From NCBI GenBank assembly GCA_905221615.1, contig CAJNDT010005997.1:1-64000 (forward strand): a stretch of DNA of 64,000 nt. The letters are read 5' to 3'. This document shows, in pieces, positions 10,127-22,600 of this stretch. Within the stretch, counting starts at the first letter, position 1. Each line of letters opens with the position of its first letter. Below the pieces are notes generated by a model. The model made no database searches, was not told the DNA's origin, and saw nothing but the letters and a program-made list of their open reading frames with translations. A program made the translations under genes and the position numbers. Source of the DNA: Symbiodinium sp. CCMP2592 (Eukaryota > Sar > Dinophyceae > Suessiales > Symbiodiniaceae).

Positions 10127-10525
10127 TATTGCTGCTACTACTGCTGTTCCTACCACTACTAAGGACAACTATTGCTGCTACTACTACTACTACTACGACG
10201 ACGACGACCACGACGACGACGACGACATCGACCACGAGCACGACCACGACTGCGAACATGACATCGACCACGACCGCGACGACGACGGCGACGACGACGA
10301 CCACGACGACAACCACGACATCGACCACGACCACGACGACGATGACGACGACCACGACATCGACCACGACCACGACCACTGCCACGACCACGACTACGAC
10401 TACGACATCGACCACAACCACGAACACTGCCACTGCCACTGCTTTGCAACCGCCACCGCCACCGCCACACCACGACGACGACCACGACCTTTACCACCAC
10501 CATCGCCACCGCCGCCGCCACCAGC
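10127..10525. repeat. Degenerate GAC/CAC triplet repeat
   Basis: Roughly 400 bases of imperfect trinucleotide repeats (TAC, GAC, CAC, ATC). Both strands are open over long distances only because of triplet periodicity; the translations are poly-Thr, poly-Asp/His or poly-Val/Arg. Not considered coding. Confidence 0.9.
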
Positions 10526-10699
10526 ACCGGCACCAGCCAAATACAACAGAAAAGAGAAACAGAAAGAAAGGAAGGCTGAAGCCTATGCTCTGTTGCTTGC
10601 ACTCCCAAGGAACCCAGGTTCACGGTCTTTCCGGGTGTTTGGGGTTTTGGGGTTTGAGGGTTCGCAGGTTTGGGGAGGGGCGCTTGCCTTCTGCATCAC

Positions 10700-12520
10700 G
10701 CCATGGCCGCCTGCTTTCCTCGCCTGCGCGGGGCTCATGCAGCGCTTTTTGGCTTTCGACACTTGATTGCAATGTGTGTGCCCGTCGGCGGCCATTATCT
10801 CCTACTTGGCGACGTTCTTGATACAGATCATAGACGCCTTTGCGAACCCGGCGGCGCGTATCAAGCGATTGCTCAGACCTCTTTCCAAGCGCGAAACCTC
10901 TCAGGTCGACATTCCTCAGGGCAGGCTGTCCAGCTGGGCCATGCTTGGCCTACGCCAGGCAGCCCTTCACCTTGCATGGGTACTCCCAAAGGCGCTAAAA
11001 GTTACCCCGGTCCTCGTTCCTTGTGGGTTTAAGTCCCACTTCCAGGCTGGCCCTGGTAGCAACAGAGCCTCAAGCGCTTGGCTGCCTGCAGACCCGCTGC
11101 GCCCGTACGCGCGCCCGCCCGAGAAAGTCCAAAAAGCTGAAGTTGCGACCAAGAGTTGGAAATTAGTCTCAAGGTTGCAACGCCGCGGCGCCTACTTCTG
11201 AGTATTTGCGCGTCAACAAGCAAGCTTCTCGCGCTTTGGCCCTTAATGAAGGTCAACGAGTCTTTCCGAGAGCTTTGCGAAACCCTCAGATGCAAAAAGC
11301 TTCGCATTGCCAAGGCCATGTGCAAGGTTGACTTGACTGTTCCTACGCGTCGCGGTAGTAGTCCCAGTGTCCTTTATCCTTTTTTGCAGTGTGGCAGAAC
11401 CATCGCCCTCAGCGCCACTAAGCTCAGCAGCTCAACCCGTGTCGTAAGCAGATTGGAAAGAAGGCCTCGCAACTGGCATTCTAGACGGCCTTTTACGGTA
11501 GACACAAGGCTAAAAAGAGCAAAAGGCCAAAAAAACAAGGCCTTCTCAGTCTGCTGAGGCCATTCGCAAGTGTTGGCACACCGTCAAGAAGTTCAAGCGC
11601 AACAGACGCCTGGCGGAGTGGAGTGATGAGCCTAGCTCTCGACCATGTCGCTCCTTCAGACCCGTTGCTGGGTGGTGCTTGTCAAAATGCACCTCTCAAA
11701 AGTTTGTTTGTCAACTGCACCTTGCTTACCAAGAACGCGCACGTCATTTGCTTGCAAGAAACCTCCTCACCCGCCTAGTGGCTTTCGTTTTGCCTCTGGC
11801 CTTCCCGCTGTTCAAGGCTGGGGCATTCAATGGTCTCCTGCCACAGATAAACTCCAACAAACACCGGAAGGCTGGTGGTACAGCGATCCTTTGGCTTAGG
11901 GGCTTTGGTCGTGGTCGTGCCGTTGAGGTTGCTGACACCTATGGGGTGAGCGTTTTGAGCCTTGCCACACCCTGTCCCATCAAATCGATGAGGGCCGGCC
12001 TGTGACCGTGGGTTCTACCCTACTTCGGGCTTGGCAAAGACACTTCACCGGTTGCTACCATACCTTCCTTCGATTTCGCTTGCCGGTCTGTCTGGCACAA
12101 GCATGGCCACCGCCATAGTGGCTGGCTTTCTCATCGAGGCTTCTCTGGGACTGAGATTGACCTCGCCAAGGCTTTTGACAATGTTTCCTGGGCTCACCAG
12201 GGCGTTGCGCCTTCGGTCATTCAGTTCCGGTCTCAGTTCTGGAGCGGACTTCGTTTTTGATCTCTACAAGGCACCGTCTCCTCACCTTTTTTTCATGCTC
12301 GTGGCGTTTCAATCCGCACGGTGACCCGTTGTCCTCTTGCATCCTTGCTTGCTTTGAAAGTCTTGTCTTCAGGAGAGCATGCGATTTTGGAAGAGGTAAG
12401 CTGGTTTGGCCGTCAAGACGGCGTGTGGGCTTTTGCTTGTTAGGTTCGCGGACGTCGGGTCTATCCCATGTCAGGATGCGAGAAAACTCACCCTAGAGAT
12501 TGTGGGGTGCGCGTTCGCGT
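10700..12520 (+). pseudogene. Decayed non-LTR (LINE) retrotransposon
   Basis: Two landmarks in several broken frames identify this as a LINE remnant. Around 11727-11775 the frame reads LLTKNAHVICLQETSS, which matches the CLQET motif of APE-type LINE endonucleases. Around 12153-12205 it reads EIDLAKAFDNVSWAHQGV, the first catalytic motif (Asp) of LINE reverse transcriptase. Sequence around 12290-12350 resembles the following RGV/CPLA region. Stops and frameshifts are frequent. The endonuclease-to-RT distance is only about 400 bases, so internal sequence has been lost. The stretch from 10700 to 11700 has open segments without recognised domains and is assigned here by position. It is not the same copy as the LINE at 54541-59110. 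Confidence 0.6.
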
Positions 12521-12565
12521 GCGGGGAGTGGGCTAGCTCTTCCACCCTTTTTCAAGCCCGCTAAA

Positions 12566-12715
12566 GAGAGCGAGAGGAAGAGAGAGAGAGAGAGAGAGTG
12601 AGTGAGTGAGTGAGTGAGTGAGTGAGCGAGCGAGTGAGTGAGTGAGTGAGTGAGAGCGAACAAGAGGAAGAGAGAGCGAGGGAGAGTACAGTAATTTGGA
12701 GTGAGTGAGCGTGAG
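12566..12715. repeat. (GA)n and (GAGT)n microsatellite
   Basis: GA-rich run followed by GAGT tetranucleotides, then a more degenerate GA-rich tract. Confidence 0.9.
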
Positions 12716-15700
12716 TGACTGAGTGCGGGTATAGGTGTTTAGGGTTGGCACCAAGGGTTGGTTAAGCGTTAGGCGTATGGATTTTAGGCGGAGTTTTTAT
12801 TATAGTTGCTGGCCAGCTGCGAGGATCATTGCACCTGCTGATGTTTTGGCTCGCCAGACCTCGAATCGCAGCTGGAACTTTTACGTTCTTAGTATTCCTT
12901 CGTGCTGCATCGGAAACCCGAGAACTTTGTCGAGCCAACTTTCGTCTTGCATGTTTGCATGAGTTCAGTTCAACCATGCTATGACACCAAAAATCTTACA
13001 CAGAACCCAGTAAGCCGAACCCCAAGCGAGAAAGTTTTCGAAGGCAATGCCCGAATGCCAGGTTGGCTTGCCAACCATGCAGGAGTGGAGCTCGACGGAC
13101 CCACAGGCCCTCGATGATCAGTGGCTTCGGGTGGGTGGTGGAAAGTTTTGGATGACGAATGACTTTCCGCAAGATTAGACTTAGGAATGCGCAAGGTCAC
13201 GAGTCTGAAGCATAAATGATGCCGAAGAACCCTTAAGCGGGGAAAGCGGAAGAAGGGACGAGGGGCAGTTGGCGCCAGTAGCAGAAGAGATCCCACAACC
13301 TTCAGCACAGGCCTCATTTTCAAAGCCTCGGGGTCCAGTTCTAGTATCATGCCCGAACTTAAGTCCTGAGCAAAACCCCGCACGTGCAATGCTTCACAAA
13401 GACATCCAACGCTTCGGACCAAACCTGGGGTGTTTTGATGTTGTCTATTATGAGCATAGGAGTACAAACGCCATGCACAAGCCCTATATTGTCGCAAGCG
13501 TTTGGGACTCTGTGCTTCGATGGGCCTTGGATGTTGCAACATATAACCCGTGTCTTCGCATCGAGCGCCAAATCCTAAACCTTGTGGGTGTACGGTGTAG
13601 GAACAGTGATGAAGTGATTATCCTAACATCGGAAGCTTGAAAGCCTGGCCAGGGCAACACGAAGTTTTTCCAGTGGCTCACAGAAGCGCAGGCAGAAGCC
13701 CAGAAGGCCAGATTCACACTTTGCTGGGTTTAGGGCCGGGCTTAGAGTTCCTGGGAGGTTTTGTGGGTAGTGCCGCCGGTATCTGGTACTACACTTCGTC
13801 AAACCGGCCGGTGGCTTGAGGCCAAGGTCATGACTTCAGGGGATCGGGAAGGCACAAGCTTTGGGCAGGTCCTGCACATGAGCGATCCGATACAGACAAA
13901 GATCAAAACTGCAAGGCAGGTGAGTTCTTAAAGATACAAACAAGCCAACTCCTTCCAAGCACGACTCTTCTCTTGATCCCCTCTGGTGTGTGATTCTGGG
14001 CGCACAACCAGGATCTCACATTTGAGCCTCAACACCGGAGCTTCCAAAAGGCAAGTCTCAAGTTCCAAACCCTATACCCTGCAAGCCCCACTCATTCTAC
14101 CTTAAGCCAAAGACATCCCTAAACCCTAAACCCAAAACCCCTAAACCCTAAACCCTCCTCACACCCTGATCCGCGAGCCGCAGACCCCTGCACCCTAAAC
14201 CCTAAACCCCTGCACCCTTCAACCCCGCGGCACACGATCGGAAGGTCAAGCTTTCTGTGCATGGCTCGCACGCCGGGGCCTCAGGGATCCTTGGAAGAAG
14301 TGTATAATTAACGTTAGAAGGATATAGTTCATATGATATAATACAATATTATGATATGAGATGAAAGATCACAAGATATTTATGTATATAGTTGCAACTT
14401 GAGGGTTCAGGAGTTACTTGGAAATACTTGAGTTAGGGTAGACAATCTATAGAGGACGGCTGGTATGAGTATTTTGGGGGCCCTGAGTACTTGAAACTCT
14501 TAACCCTTGCAGAACCCATCACAGGAACCCTTCTAGAACCTTTACAGAACCTTTGAAGGTACTGCCAAAGGAACAATCAAAGAAACCCTGCAAGCTTTCA
14601 GATCTCCACGCTCGTGCGGGCACCCATTGGCCTGGACGAGGAGGCGAGTCGCTTTCCGTTGGGGGCACTCCGACGATCCGAGATTCACTAAGTAGGGTTA
14701 TACATACGGTAACTCCATTCATAGATACTGACCAAGTGTCCTGATCCTCCAAGTAGTTTAGGGTGTAGCGTTGGGTCTGCAGGGTTAAGGCTTCTGGAGC
14801 TTAGAGGATCAGAATTCAGCATCTTACGGGCTTCGGGTTAGGGTTTTGTGCTTGGTTGGTTTTCTTCTCCTGGTGGGTCCTTCAAACCTCTGGAGGAGCA
14901 CTCATTGGGGCTGCTATTGCAGTAGGCGAGCCGTGAGTATCATAAGTGTTTGTGTTTCATTGTATTTCTCCAAGTACCTGCGATGCTCTGCTAGCTCAAT
15001 GTAATCAGTTGCATCTGGAAGTGACCCAACATAAGAGGTATCCCAACACAGATCCTGAATACTACTCTATCCCTAGTTTTTGAAAGCCTTGTCTCTTGAA
15101 TCAATCAGAAACCTCCTGCCTCTTCGTTCCTGTGCCCGAAATCCTGGACAGTTATCCGTGAGGCCACAACCCCGGCACAACCCCCCATTGCGCATGAATG
15201 CCGGGACGATATGCCGGCGCAGCCCCCTAAATCCGCGAGACCCTGAAGCCGTCCCCAAACCCTAAACCCTAAACCTTAAACCGTGTCAGGCTCTGAAGGA
15301 GTACTTGAAGTCTTGCGGGACCGCCTATGTGCAATCGAAAGCTTGAGCTTTTTTGGTTCAAGGTTGAGGGCCTCGAGGGGTCGACGGTGAGGTGTAAGGG
15401 GGCTTAGGCCTTTCGTCTTGAAGTTTCGGGTGTAAGCTGAGGTGAGCTTGGGGAATGACAGGGTCGAAGAGCCGTGAGGGCGTTGCAGGGATTTTGGGGG
15501 ATCGAGACTTTGGAGATCAAACCATGAAGCGTGAGGCTTGAACGATCATTGTTTGTGCGGAATGGGAAGTCTTCGCCACTTGGGTTTAGGGATCCGGGTT
15601 CAGTCGTGTGGACGATGGGGTTTCAGAGTTAACCCTAAACCCTAAACCCTAGAGGGTTGAGGTTTTAAGGTTTATGCCTTTACAAAGCCTCCCGAGACCG

Positions 15701-15948
15701 CCAAGCCCAGAAAGGCGCCCTAAGTGCCCTACCCTCAAGGCCTCAAGGGCCCTAACTCCTAAACTGCAGACAAGCCCCCCTTAAGCCCTTTAAAAGCATA
15801 AAGCCCCGCACCTCCAGGATTGACATCACCAAGTTCGGTCAGGATGGCACGAAGCTGGGGGCTGAGAACAGAAAGAGCGCCAAGAGTGTCCCAGGGTTTT
15901 CGAAGCCCTGGGTTCCCTTTCTAAAGGGGTCCTACGTAGGATAGGGGC
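12716..15948. other. Non-coding region with telomere-like tracts
   Basis: No gene could be supported. An open frame at 13269-13640 has no recognisable domain. CCCTAAA arrays lie at 14117-14156, 14192-14211, 15256-15283 and 15630-15652. AT-rich sequence lies around 14300-14400. Confidence 0.55.
14117..14211. repeat. Interstitial telomere-type repeats (CCCTAAA)
   Basis: Two short CCCTAAA clusters separated by about 35 bases of degenerate sequence. Confidence 0.85.
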
Positions 15949-16049
15949 CATGTGGGTGGTTGTCAAAATTATGGTCCCTTTTTGGGTCCCTGTTATAGTA
16001 CGGCATCTAATATTTAGGGCACCCAAAAAGGAACCATAATTTTAACGCT
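15949..16049. mobile_element. MITE-like foldback element, family B, copy 2
   Basis: The left arm GTGGGTGGTTGTCAAAATTA matches family B copy 1. The right arm (around 16020-16048) carries the complementary AACCATAATTTTAACG. The right end is more diverged than in copy 1. Confidence 0.5.
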
Positions 16050-16229
16050 ACGCCGCCCGCCTCGGCTGTGTAGCGGCAGGGCGAGGGGGCAGTCGATGTT
16101 TTTTTATGTCTTTGTTTTCCTGCAAACCAGTTAAGGCCTTCCAGCCATGCCGCCCGGAGCAAGAAAAAACAACAGAAAGAGCCTGAAAAGAAAGACAGGC
16201 AGTGGATTGACGACGCAAAAGCCAAAGCG

Positions 16230-16310
16230 GGGGCGAGGAAGACGAAACGAGGGCGGGGAGAAGAAGTGGGAGCAGGAAAGAGGAAAGAAAAAGGGGGGGA
16301 GGGGGGGGGG
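16230..16310 (+). repeat. Purine/G-rich tract flanking the 5' LTR
   Basis: An AG-rich run ending in more than ten G residues directly abuts the 5' LTR. The 3' LTR is followed by similar G-rich DNA, so the element probably inserted into a purine-rich satellite. Confidence 0.75.
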
Positions 16311-16557
16311 TGAAACCATAAACCTCTAAAGGGGTAGCTCTAACAGGTACCTACAGCAATGGCTGCATGCTCATACATATACATTCCGCTGCCCATTGGC
16401 TCAAGTGGTTTTACCATATTGAGACAAGACAAGCTCTCCTTGCGTAGCAAGACAAAACAACTACTGTCCGTGTGCAGGGCGCTGCCCTTTGATCCTTAGG
16501 GAATAACTGGTCATACACCTCCTCCCAAGGAGTATCCCTTGGGGGTGTATCGGCACA
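16311..16557 (+). repeat. 5' LTR of the copia element
   Basis: Starts TGAAACC and ends GGCACA. It differs from the 3' LTR by one inserted C, one C/A substitution and one T/G difference in a G run. It carries a spliced-leader-like sequence at 16385-16405. Promoter and polyadenylation signals are presumably here, but none can be pinpointed. Confidence 0.93.
16385..16405 (+). promoter_or_regulatory. Spliced-leader-like sequence in the LTR
   Basis: This 21-base stretch begins TCCG, continues with GCCC and ends TTGGCTCAAG. With small gaps it aligns to the 22-base dinoflagellate spliced leader at about 19 positions, including the last ten bases exactly. In the 3' LTR the same site reads TTGGCTCACAG. 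It could be a relic of trans-splicing, a functional element or coincidence. Confidence 0.35.
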
Positions 16558-16563
16558 GTTTTC

Positions 16564-16579
16564 TGGTAGCGGAGCCCGG
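16564..16579 (+). promoter_or_regulatory. Primer binding site, initiator-tRNA-Met-like
   Basis: TGGTAGCGGAGCCCGG lies a few bases after the 5' LTR. It resembles the plant copia primer site TGGTATCAGAGCCAGG, which pairs with the 3' end of initiator tRNA-Met. Minus-strand DNA synthesis would start here. Position and the TGGTA start are typical. The exact tRNA in this organism is inferred. Confidence 0.75.
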
Positions 16580-16659
16580 AAAGGGCCGCCCGCCTCACAA
16601 AGTCCGCTACAGCGGTCGGCCTCGCCGAACGCTTGACCAAGCGGATAAGAGGCAGCACA

Positions 16660-19600
16660 ATGTCGAGCTCTCATAGCGAAGCCGACGGCAGTTCCCAATC
16701 CTCCGGGGGATATGAGAACGAAGAGACCTCCCAAGGTCCAGCTACTTATGTCGCACAGTCATATGCAACAGCTGACCGCATGCTTGCATCATTAGGCATA
16801 ACGCCCAAGATCGCGCCTGCCTATGATGGCACCACCTCGTGGTTTGAGTATGAACAGTTGATTGACGACTGGTGCGACATAACAACGCTGGATGACACCA
16901 AAAGAGGTCCGTCTCTCAAGACGAGGCTCTCCGGATTGGCCGCAGGACAAAAAGAATCACTTAACCGAGAAAGGCTTGCAGCCCCAGATGGAGTAGATTA
17001 CTTCAAGAAGAAGATGCGTCCATTTTTCGTGAAAGGAGAACAGTACGTGTTCCTGTGGCGTTTCCTCGGCCTATTCAAGGCATGGAAGGGCAACCAAGAC
17101 TTTGTGACTTGGATTGCTAAGTTTGAGATCGTGCTACAGCGCGTGAAAAACTCATGGATGGATCTCTTACCAGAGATAGCTCTGGAGGATGCCCATCCAG
17201 ATTTCATGCAGGCTGTGCAGGCAGATCAAACCTTCTTGCGCCTACAGGATGCAACCGAGAAAGACACATACGCCGCACGTTTCTTCGAAACATGGAACAA
17301 GGAACGCCTTGATAATCATCGAAGAGCGTTTCCTCTAAATGATAATCTCCTAGCTCTTCTCTTCCTAGTGCAGTCCGACCTAAATGAGATGCAACGTGAG
17401 AGGTTGGTAACAGCATTGACCAACCAAGTTCACCGAATTGAGACCTATACGTACCCTGTGGTACGGCAGACCATGTTCGATCAGTTCTCAACGACCAGAA
17501 CTGGTCTGCAGGATCCCAACATTCGGCACTCTTCTCACAAGAAGGACCGCCACGGAAGGAGAGATCAACGCCGCAAACGCGGAGGTCGAAACTTCCTCAT
17601 CCTCGATCAAGGTGAATACGACGGAGTCGATGGATTCTGGCTCCAAGACGAAGACACCCTTGAGGAAGGCTTTCTTGCCGCCGAGGATGAAGAAGCTGTC
17701 TTCTGGACAGTTGACGACCATGAAGCCATCGTTGCAAGGAGATTCAAAAAGGGAAGAAGACCAAGAATGCGTCCCGGATCACCGGGAAGAGCAAAGGGTG
17801 GCAAGCGAAAAGGACGTGGCCGTTTTAGGTCATACCGCGGAAAAGGGAGAGCCAACCAGGCAGAAAATGATCCAACTGATTCCAGCTATTTCGGTAAAGG
17901 TAAAGGAAAGGAAAAAGGAAAAGGTGGAAAAGGCAAAGGAAAAGGAAAGGACAAAGGAGATAAAGGAAGCTCCTTCAATGGTACAAAAGCAAAAGGCAAG
18001 GGTAAGGATACAGCTAAGTCTGCCTCCTTACAAGGAGACCAAACTGGATCTCCACAGGCCTATGAAAGTTCCACCGCACCGAGCTGGGATTCATGGTATG
18101 AGAACAGTTATTATACTGACTCCAGTTGGAATTATGCCGCTTATGACGATCAAACGTCTTATACATACTATGCATCACAAGCCTCACGCAGAAAGACACG
18201 GAGAAAGAAGAGAAGAAATCAAGCAGGATCATCAGGTAGAGGCACAGATCCGAGCGCGCACCAAGAACCCGTGTTCAACTCATCAGTGAGTTACGTGCCC
18301 CAGGTCTCTGAACCATCCGAGGGGCAAGGTGTGGAGACTGCAACAGCAGTGTTTCCGTTGCAGCACACCGTCCTATCTGCCCTCACAGAGCGGATCAATC
18401 TTGATAAGAGCCCTACCTTTGTCATACTTGACTCTGGTTGTACTAGGGCTATGGGTTCCCGCTATGCGGTGAACAGGCTTATCAAGGCCGTGAAGCAACA
18501 TGCCCCAGGCATGATTGATTTCACTTTTTCACCTTCGAACACGCAGTTCTCTTTCGCAGATAGTGAAACAGCTCTTATCAAGGAGCGTGTAACTCTATGG
18601 TTCAACACAACTCCAAGAAGAGATACAACCATAGAAGTCTTGGATCAGGGAAGAGTTCCCATCTTGTTTTCCATCGAACAGATGAGGAATTTAAGAATGA
18701 CTCTCGAGTGTAGTCCAACAGCTGACCTAGCAACGTGTGAAGCTTTCGGTTTGTATAAAACCCCTCTTCCGATTAGTACCAATAACCATTTGGTATTGGA
18801 CCTTCTAGGCTTCACTTCCACCAGGAATTATCTCCCTAAGTCAGGTACGTCGTTCAGTGCGACGGAGACTGCTCTAGGAGCCAAGAAGCCTTATACTAGG
18901 ATACCGGAAGGTCGCTGTCCAGCCTGTGCCGGACAGAAAAGGGCACACACTTACCTCAAGGGTTGCGACAAAGCACCTGAGGGAGCAGCTGATCCACCAC
19001 CGAAGAGGATTTCAGGTAAAAAGAAGCCTCTTCCATCTGATCCAGCAGAATCATCTGCCAAGAAACTTGATCCACCAGAACCATCTGGTGATGCTCCTGA
19101 GCTTTCCGGACCATCGGAACCATCATCAGGCTCTAGGGACAAACCTGCAGAATCCTCTGCACCACATGAACCTCCAGAAGAAGAAAGACTTGAGGTCCCA
19201 CCTGCGAAGATAAAGACTCCAAAGGGTCTTAAAAACCTTTTGAAGAAATCCCGCAAATACGCGGTTAAATCTCCTGTTGAAGAGAAGTCTAAGGTCCCAG
19301 GAGCTGATGACGGGACGGAGGTAAGACCACTTGAGTCAAGAGAATACCCGGCTCCTGGTACAGACTCACCTACAGGTGAAGAAATTGTCGCAGAACCATC
19401 GCCATCTCTTCCCATTGCTCTTCGCAGGATTCATGAGAAGCTTAAGGACCCTGTAGAACTCTATAAGCTTCACCTTAAGCACCGTCATATGAGTACGGAT
19501 CAGTTCACGCGACGCACAAAAGCCTTACAGATCCCAAAGGAGATATACGAGCTATATGACCAACTGGTCAAAAAGTGTTCAGCCTGCCAGGAACATGTGA

Positions 19601-22600
19601 GAGCTCCTTCGAGAGCGAAGATTTCTGGTTTAAGATCAGAGACTTTCGGTGATCTCACCTTCGTAGATCACGGTGAGCTTCCAATTCCCGGCAAGGATAG
19701 TCGCTTAGTATTTCTTATTCTCTATGATGTAGCAACAAACTTGTTGACTGCCGAAGTAGTCCAGGATAAAGAAGAACATACTACAATGTCGATTATGAAT
19801 GACTACTTTGAGAAATTTCAGATCAACCCCAAGGTTGTAGTTGGAGATCAAGCATTCATGACTCCAAAAATGGAGGCTTATTACAATCGGCAGAATATCA
19901 AGCCTGTGGCAACAGGACCTGGAACACCATGGCCCAACAGGGCCGAAGCTGCTGTAAGATTGCTGAAGCATCAGATTAAGCTCATACTCCAGATTCTGAA
20001 GGATGGTGACCCGCAGTATAACGGAATCACCATGAAGTATGGCAACTTCGTTCGCCAAGCATGTTTGGCAAGAAACTCTTCGATTACCTACGGAGGAGTT
20101 ACTCCTTTAGAAATGGCCTTTGGAAGGCGTCCTCGAGATGTTATAACACCAGAGAACGCTGATCCCAATCAGTTGACAGGTAATCCAACTGATACGGAAA
20201 TCACTGCGAGAGCCATTAAGGAGCTTGCCAACAGGGCTTACCAAGAGGCACGCCAATCTGATGATCTGCGTAGAGATCTTGCAGCCAGACTGTCAATGAC
20301 CCAAGGACCGTTCTCTTTGGGAGATAAGGTTTTCTACTGGTCAGAAGATAAGTCTAAGATTGGATCCACTGGGTCCAAACATGGATCTTGGCTAAAAGGG
20401 AAGGTGATCTCCGAACTCGGAGGATCCATGGTAGGTGTGGATCTTGGAACACGCATCGTCCGCGTCAATATCTCAAAACTGAGGAAAAACTATGACATAA
20501 CATCTGATGTGGAGATTCCTCTCGCGCCTGATGAGGAAACTCTGACGTCAGAAGGTTCTGATCACGCAAGTTGCATGGTCACCTTTGATGCTTCCCGGCA
20601 GTCGACAGACCTAACGGTTCCGCATCAAGAGTGTCACTGGCAGGTCACCAGCACTGGGAAGATTGACTTCCTAGAACTCTACGGTGGATCTCCCCGTATG
20701 AGTCACAAGGCTGCCCTGTCAGGTCTGCGAGTAGGTCAGCCAGTCGATTTGCGTAGCGGTCTAGATCTTGAGCAACCGCAAGGTCGCTCCAATCTTCTTA
20801 GGATCATCAAGGAACAAGAACCTACTATTATTGTTATGTCACCGGACCATTCTCAATGGTCTAGCTGGTACTCACAGTGGAAGAAAGGCTCTGCCAAGAG
20901 ACTTTCTGTTTTAAAATTCTGTGAATCGGTCGCAGACCACCAACTGAAGCTCGGACGTTACTTTGTTCTTGAGAACCCATACTATAGCAGGCTCTGGTCT
21001 TCACCAGAAGCAAAACGCCTGTTTTCAAATCATAAGATCAGCTATGAGGTCTGTAACCTACAGGCCTATGGCATGAAAGATCCAACAGGATACTATGAAT
21101 CGAAATCCTCGATTTTTATGCACAACTTGCCACCGCAAGTTTTAATTCCTCTCCAAAGGCATTCTGCCAAAACGAAATCTCCAACATCTCCACCAGGAGA
21201 CGAAAAGGGTATTCAAGGCTACGGTCTTAAAACGAAACTCGCACAAGTGTATCCTTATGAATTCTGTGAGACCTTTGCCTCGTGTTTGGCAAGATTCCTG
21301 AAACGAGATGCGTATGCATCTCATCTTTCTTTAGTCACAGACATACTAGAATACTCTGGAGATGAATGCCTCCAGGGACTTTCGGAACTTCTTGATCAGG
21401 AGTATTCTCTTTTGACAACAAATCCTCTCAAGGATTCAAAACTCCTTCAAGATCCGAAAATCAGATCACTTGTTGCTAGAGTAAATTCTTTATCGAGTAA
21501 AACTGAATTACCATTGCATCATTCCAAACCATCACCGTCCCTTGATGCCTTGGTGTCAGACATTACTCGCCTTAGATCAAGACTCTTACCAGGGTCTGGT
21601 TTCGAACAGTGTACTCTATACACAGGTACATTTGGAACAGTCAAAGCACTCACCAGTGTAACTGATGGCGTTCTTGTCTTTTGGAACAAGAAGAAGCCCA
21701 ATTCGACTATGACGTGTTGCTTGCCGCACCAGGTTTCCTGGAACAAGGTACACCCATCAACCTTCTCGGGGGTTCTATTCCAGATGACAGGCGGCAAGAC
21801 TTCACCGTCCGTGCGAACACCGCCGGATGTAATCATGTCGGACGAAGAGGTTTCGCCGTCAGACCCGTCAGAACCAATGAGCACTAATCGCTCACGGATC
21901 ACATCTGACGATGTTTCTATGCCGGAACCAGATCAGCCGATGCCTCCCGCCACGCCGCCGTCGCGTCCTCCTCCTCCCATACCTCCACCGCGACTACCGG
22001 CCGTTTCCTCCGATGAACCCGTGGCTCCTGCTCGGGCTAAGCCTCGCGTGCATCCGCCTCCTCGCGTTCCGTCTCCTCGGCGTCTGGGGGGTGATGTGTC
22101 GCCAAGGTCTTCATCGGAAAGGAAATTTTCGCCGCACAAACAGAAATCACCTTCACAGGTGCCGACACCAAAACCTAAACCGAAGGCACATCCACAGGGA
22201 CCCATTCTTCCGTTACAACAAGATGAAGAAGACACTGAAGAAGAACTGGTCCCAGACTACCCCGGACAACCGTCCGCTCCTCCTCACACTTCTGGTTCAC
22301 CAGAACCGGAGAGCGATGCCGAGTCAGAAAACACAAGGTATTACTCTGATGAGGAAGGTGACTTGGTCGTAGATGAGAAGGACTGGGTCCTTCTCACAGA
22401 AGAACAGAAACTGTGCAGTAACACAGGTTCTTTCTCCATGCCTCGGTACATGCATGCCGGACCCGTAGACATCAGAGAGGTAACATCAAGAGTGAGGTCA
22501 GACCGAACACGGTATAAACCCACCAAAAGGTTCCGATCTGACATTCGTGAAGAGTACGATCTGCTCACGGAAGAGGACAAGGCCTTATCCCTAAGTTCCC

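Noticed and set aside
9807-10821. Long ORFs of 230-319 codons over the triplet tract
   Set aside because: They are made of poly-Thr, poly-Asp/His or poly-Arg from the triplet repeat and are open in several frames on both strands.
13269-13640. 123-codon open frame
   Set aside because: No recognisable motif, no conserved context, and length is compatible with chance.
16141-16330. Basic Lys/Arg/Gly-rich ORF just before the 5' LTR
   Set aside because: It is a translation of a purine-rich tract and ends inside the LTR.
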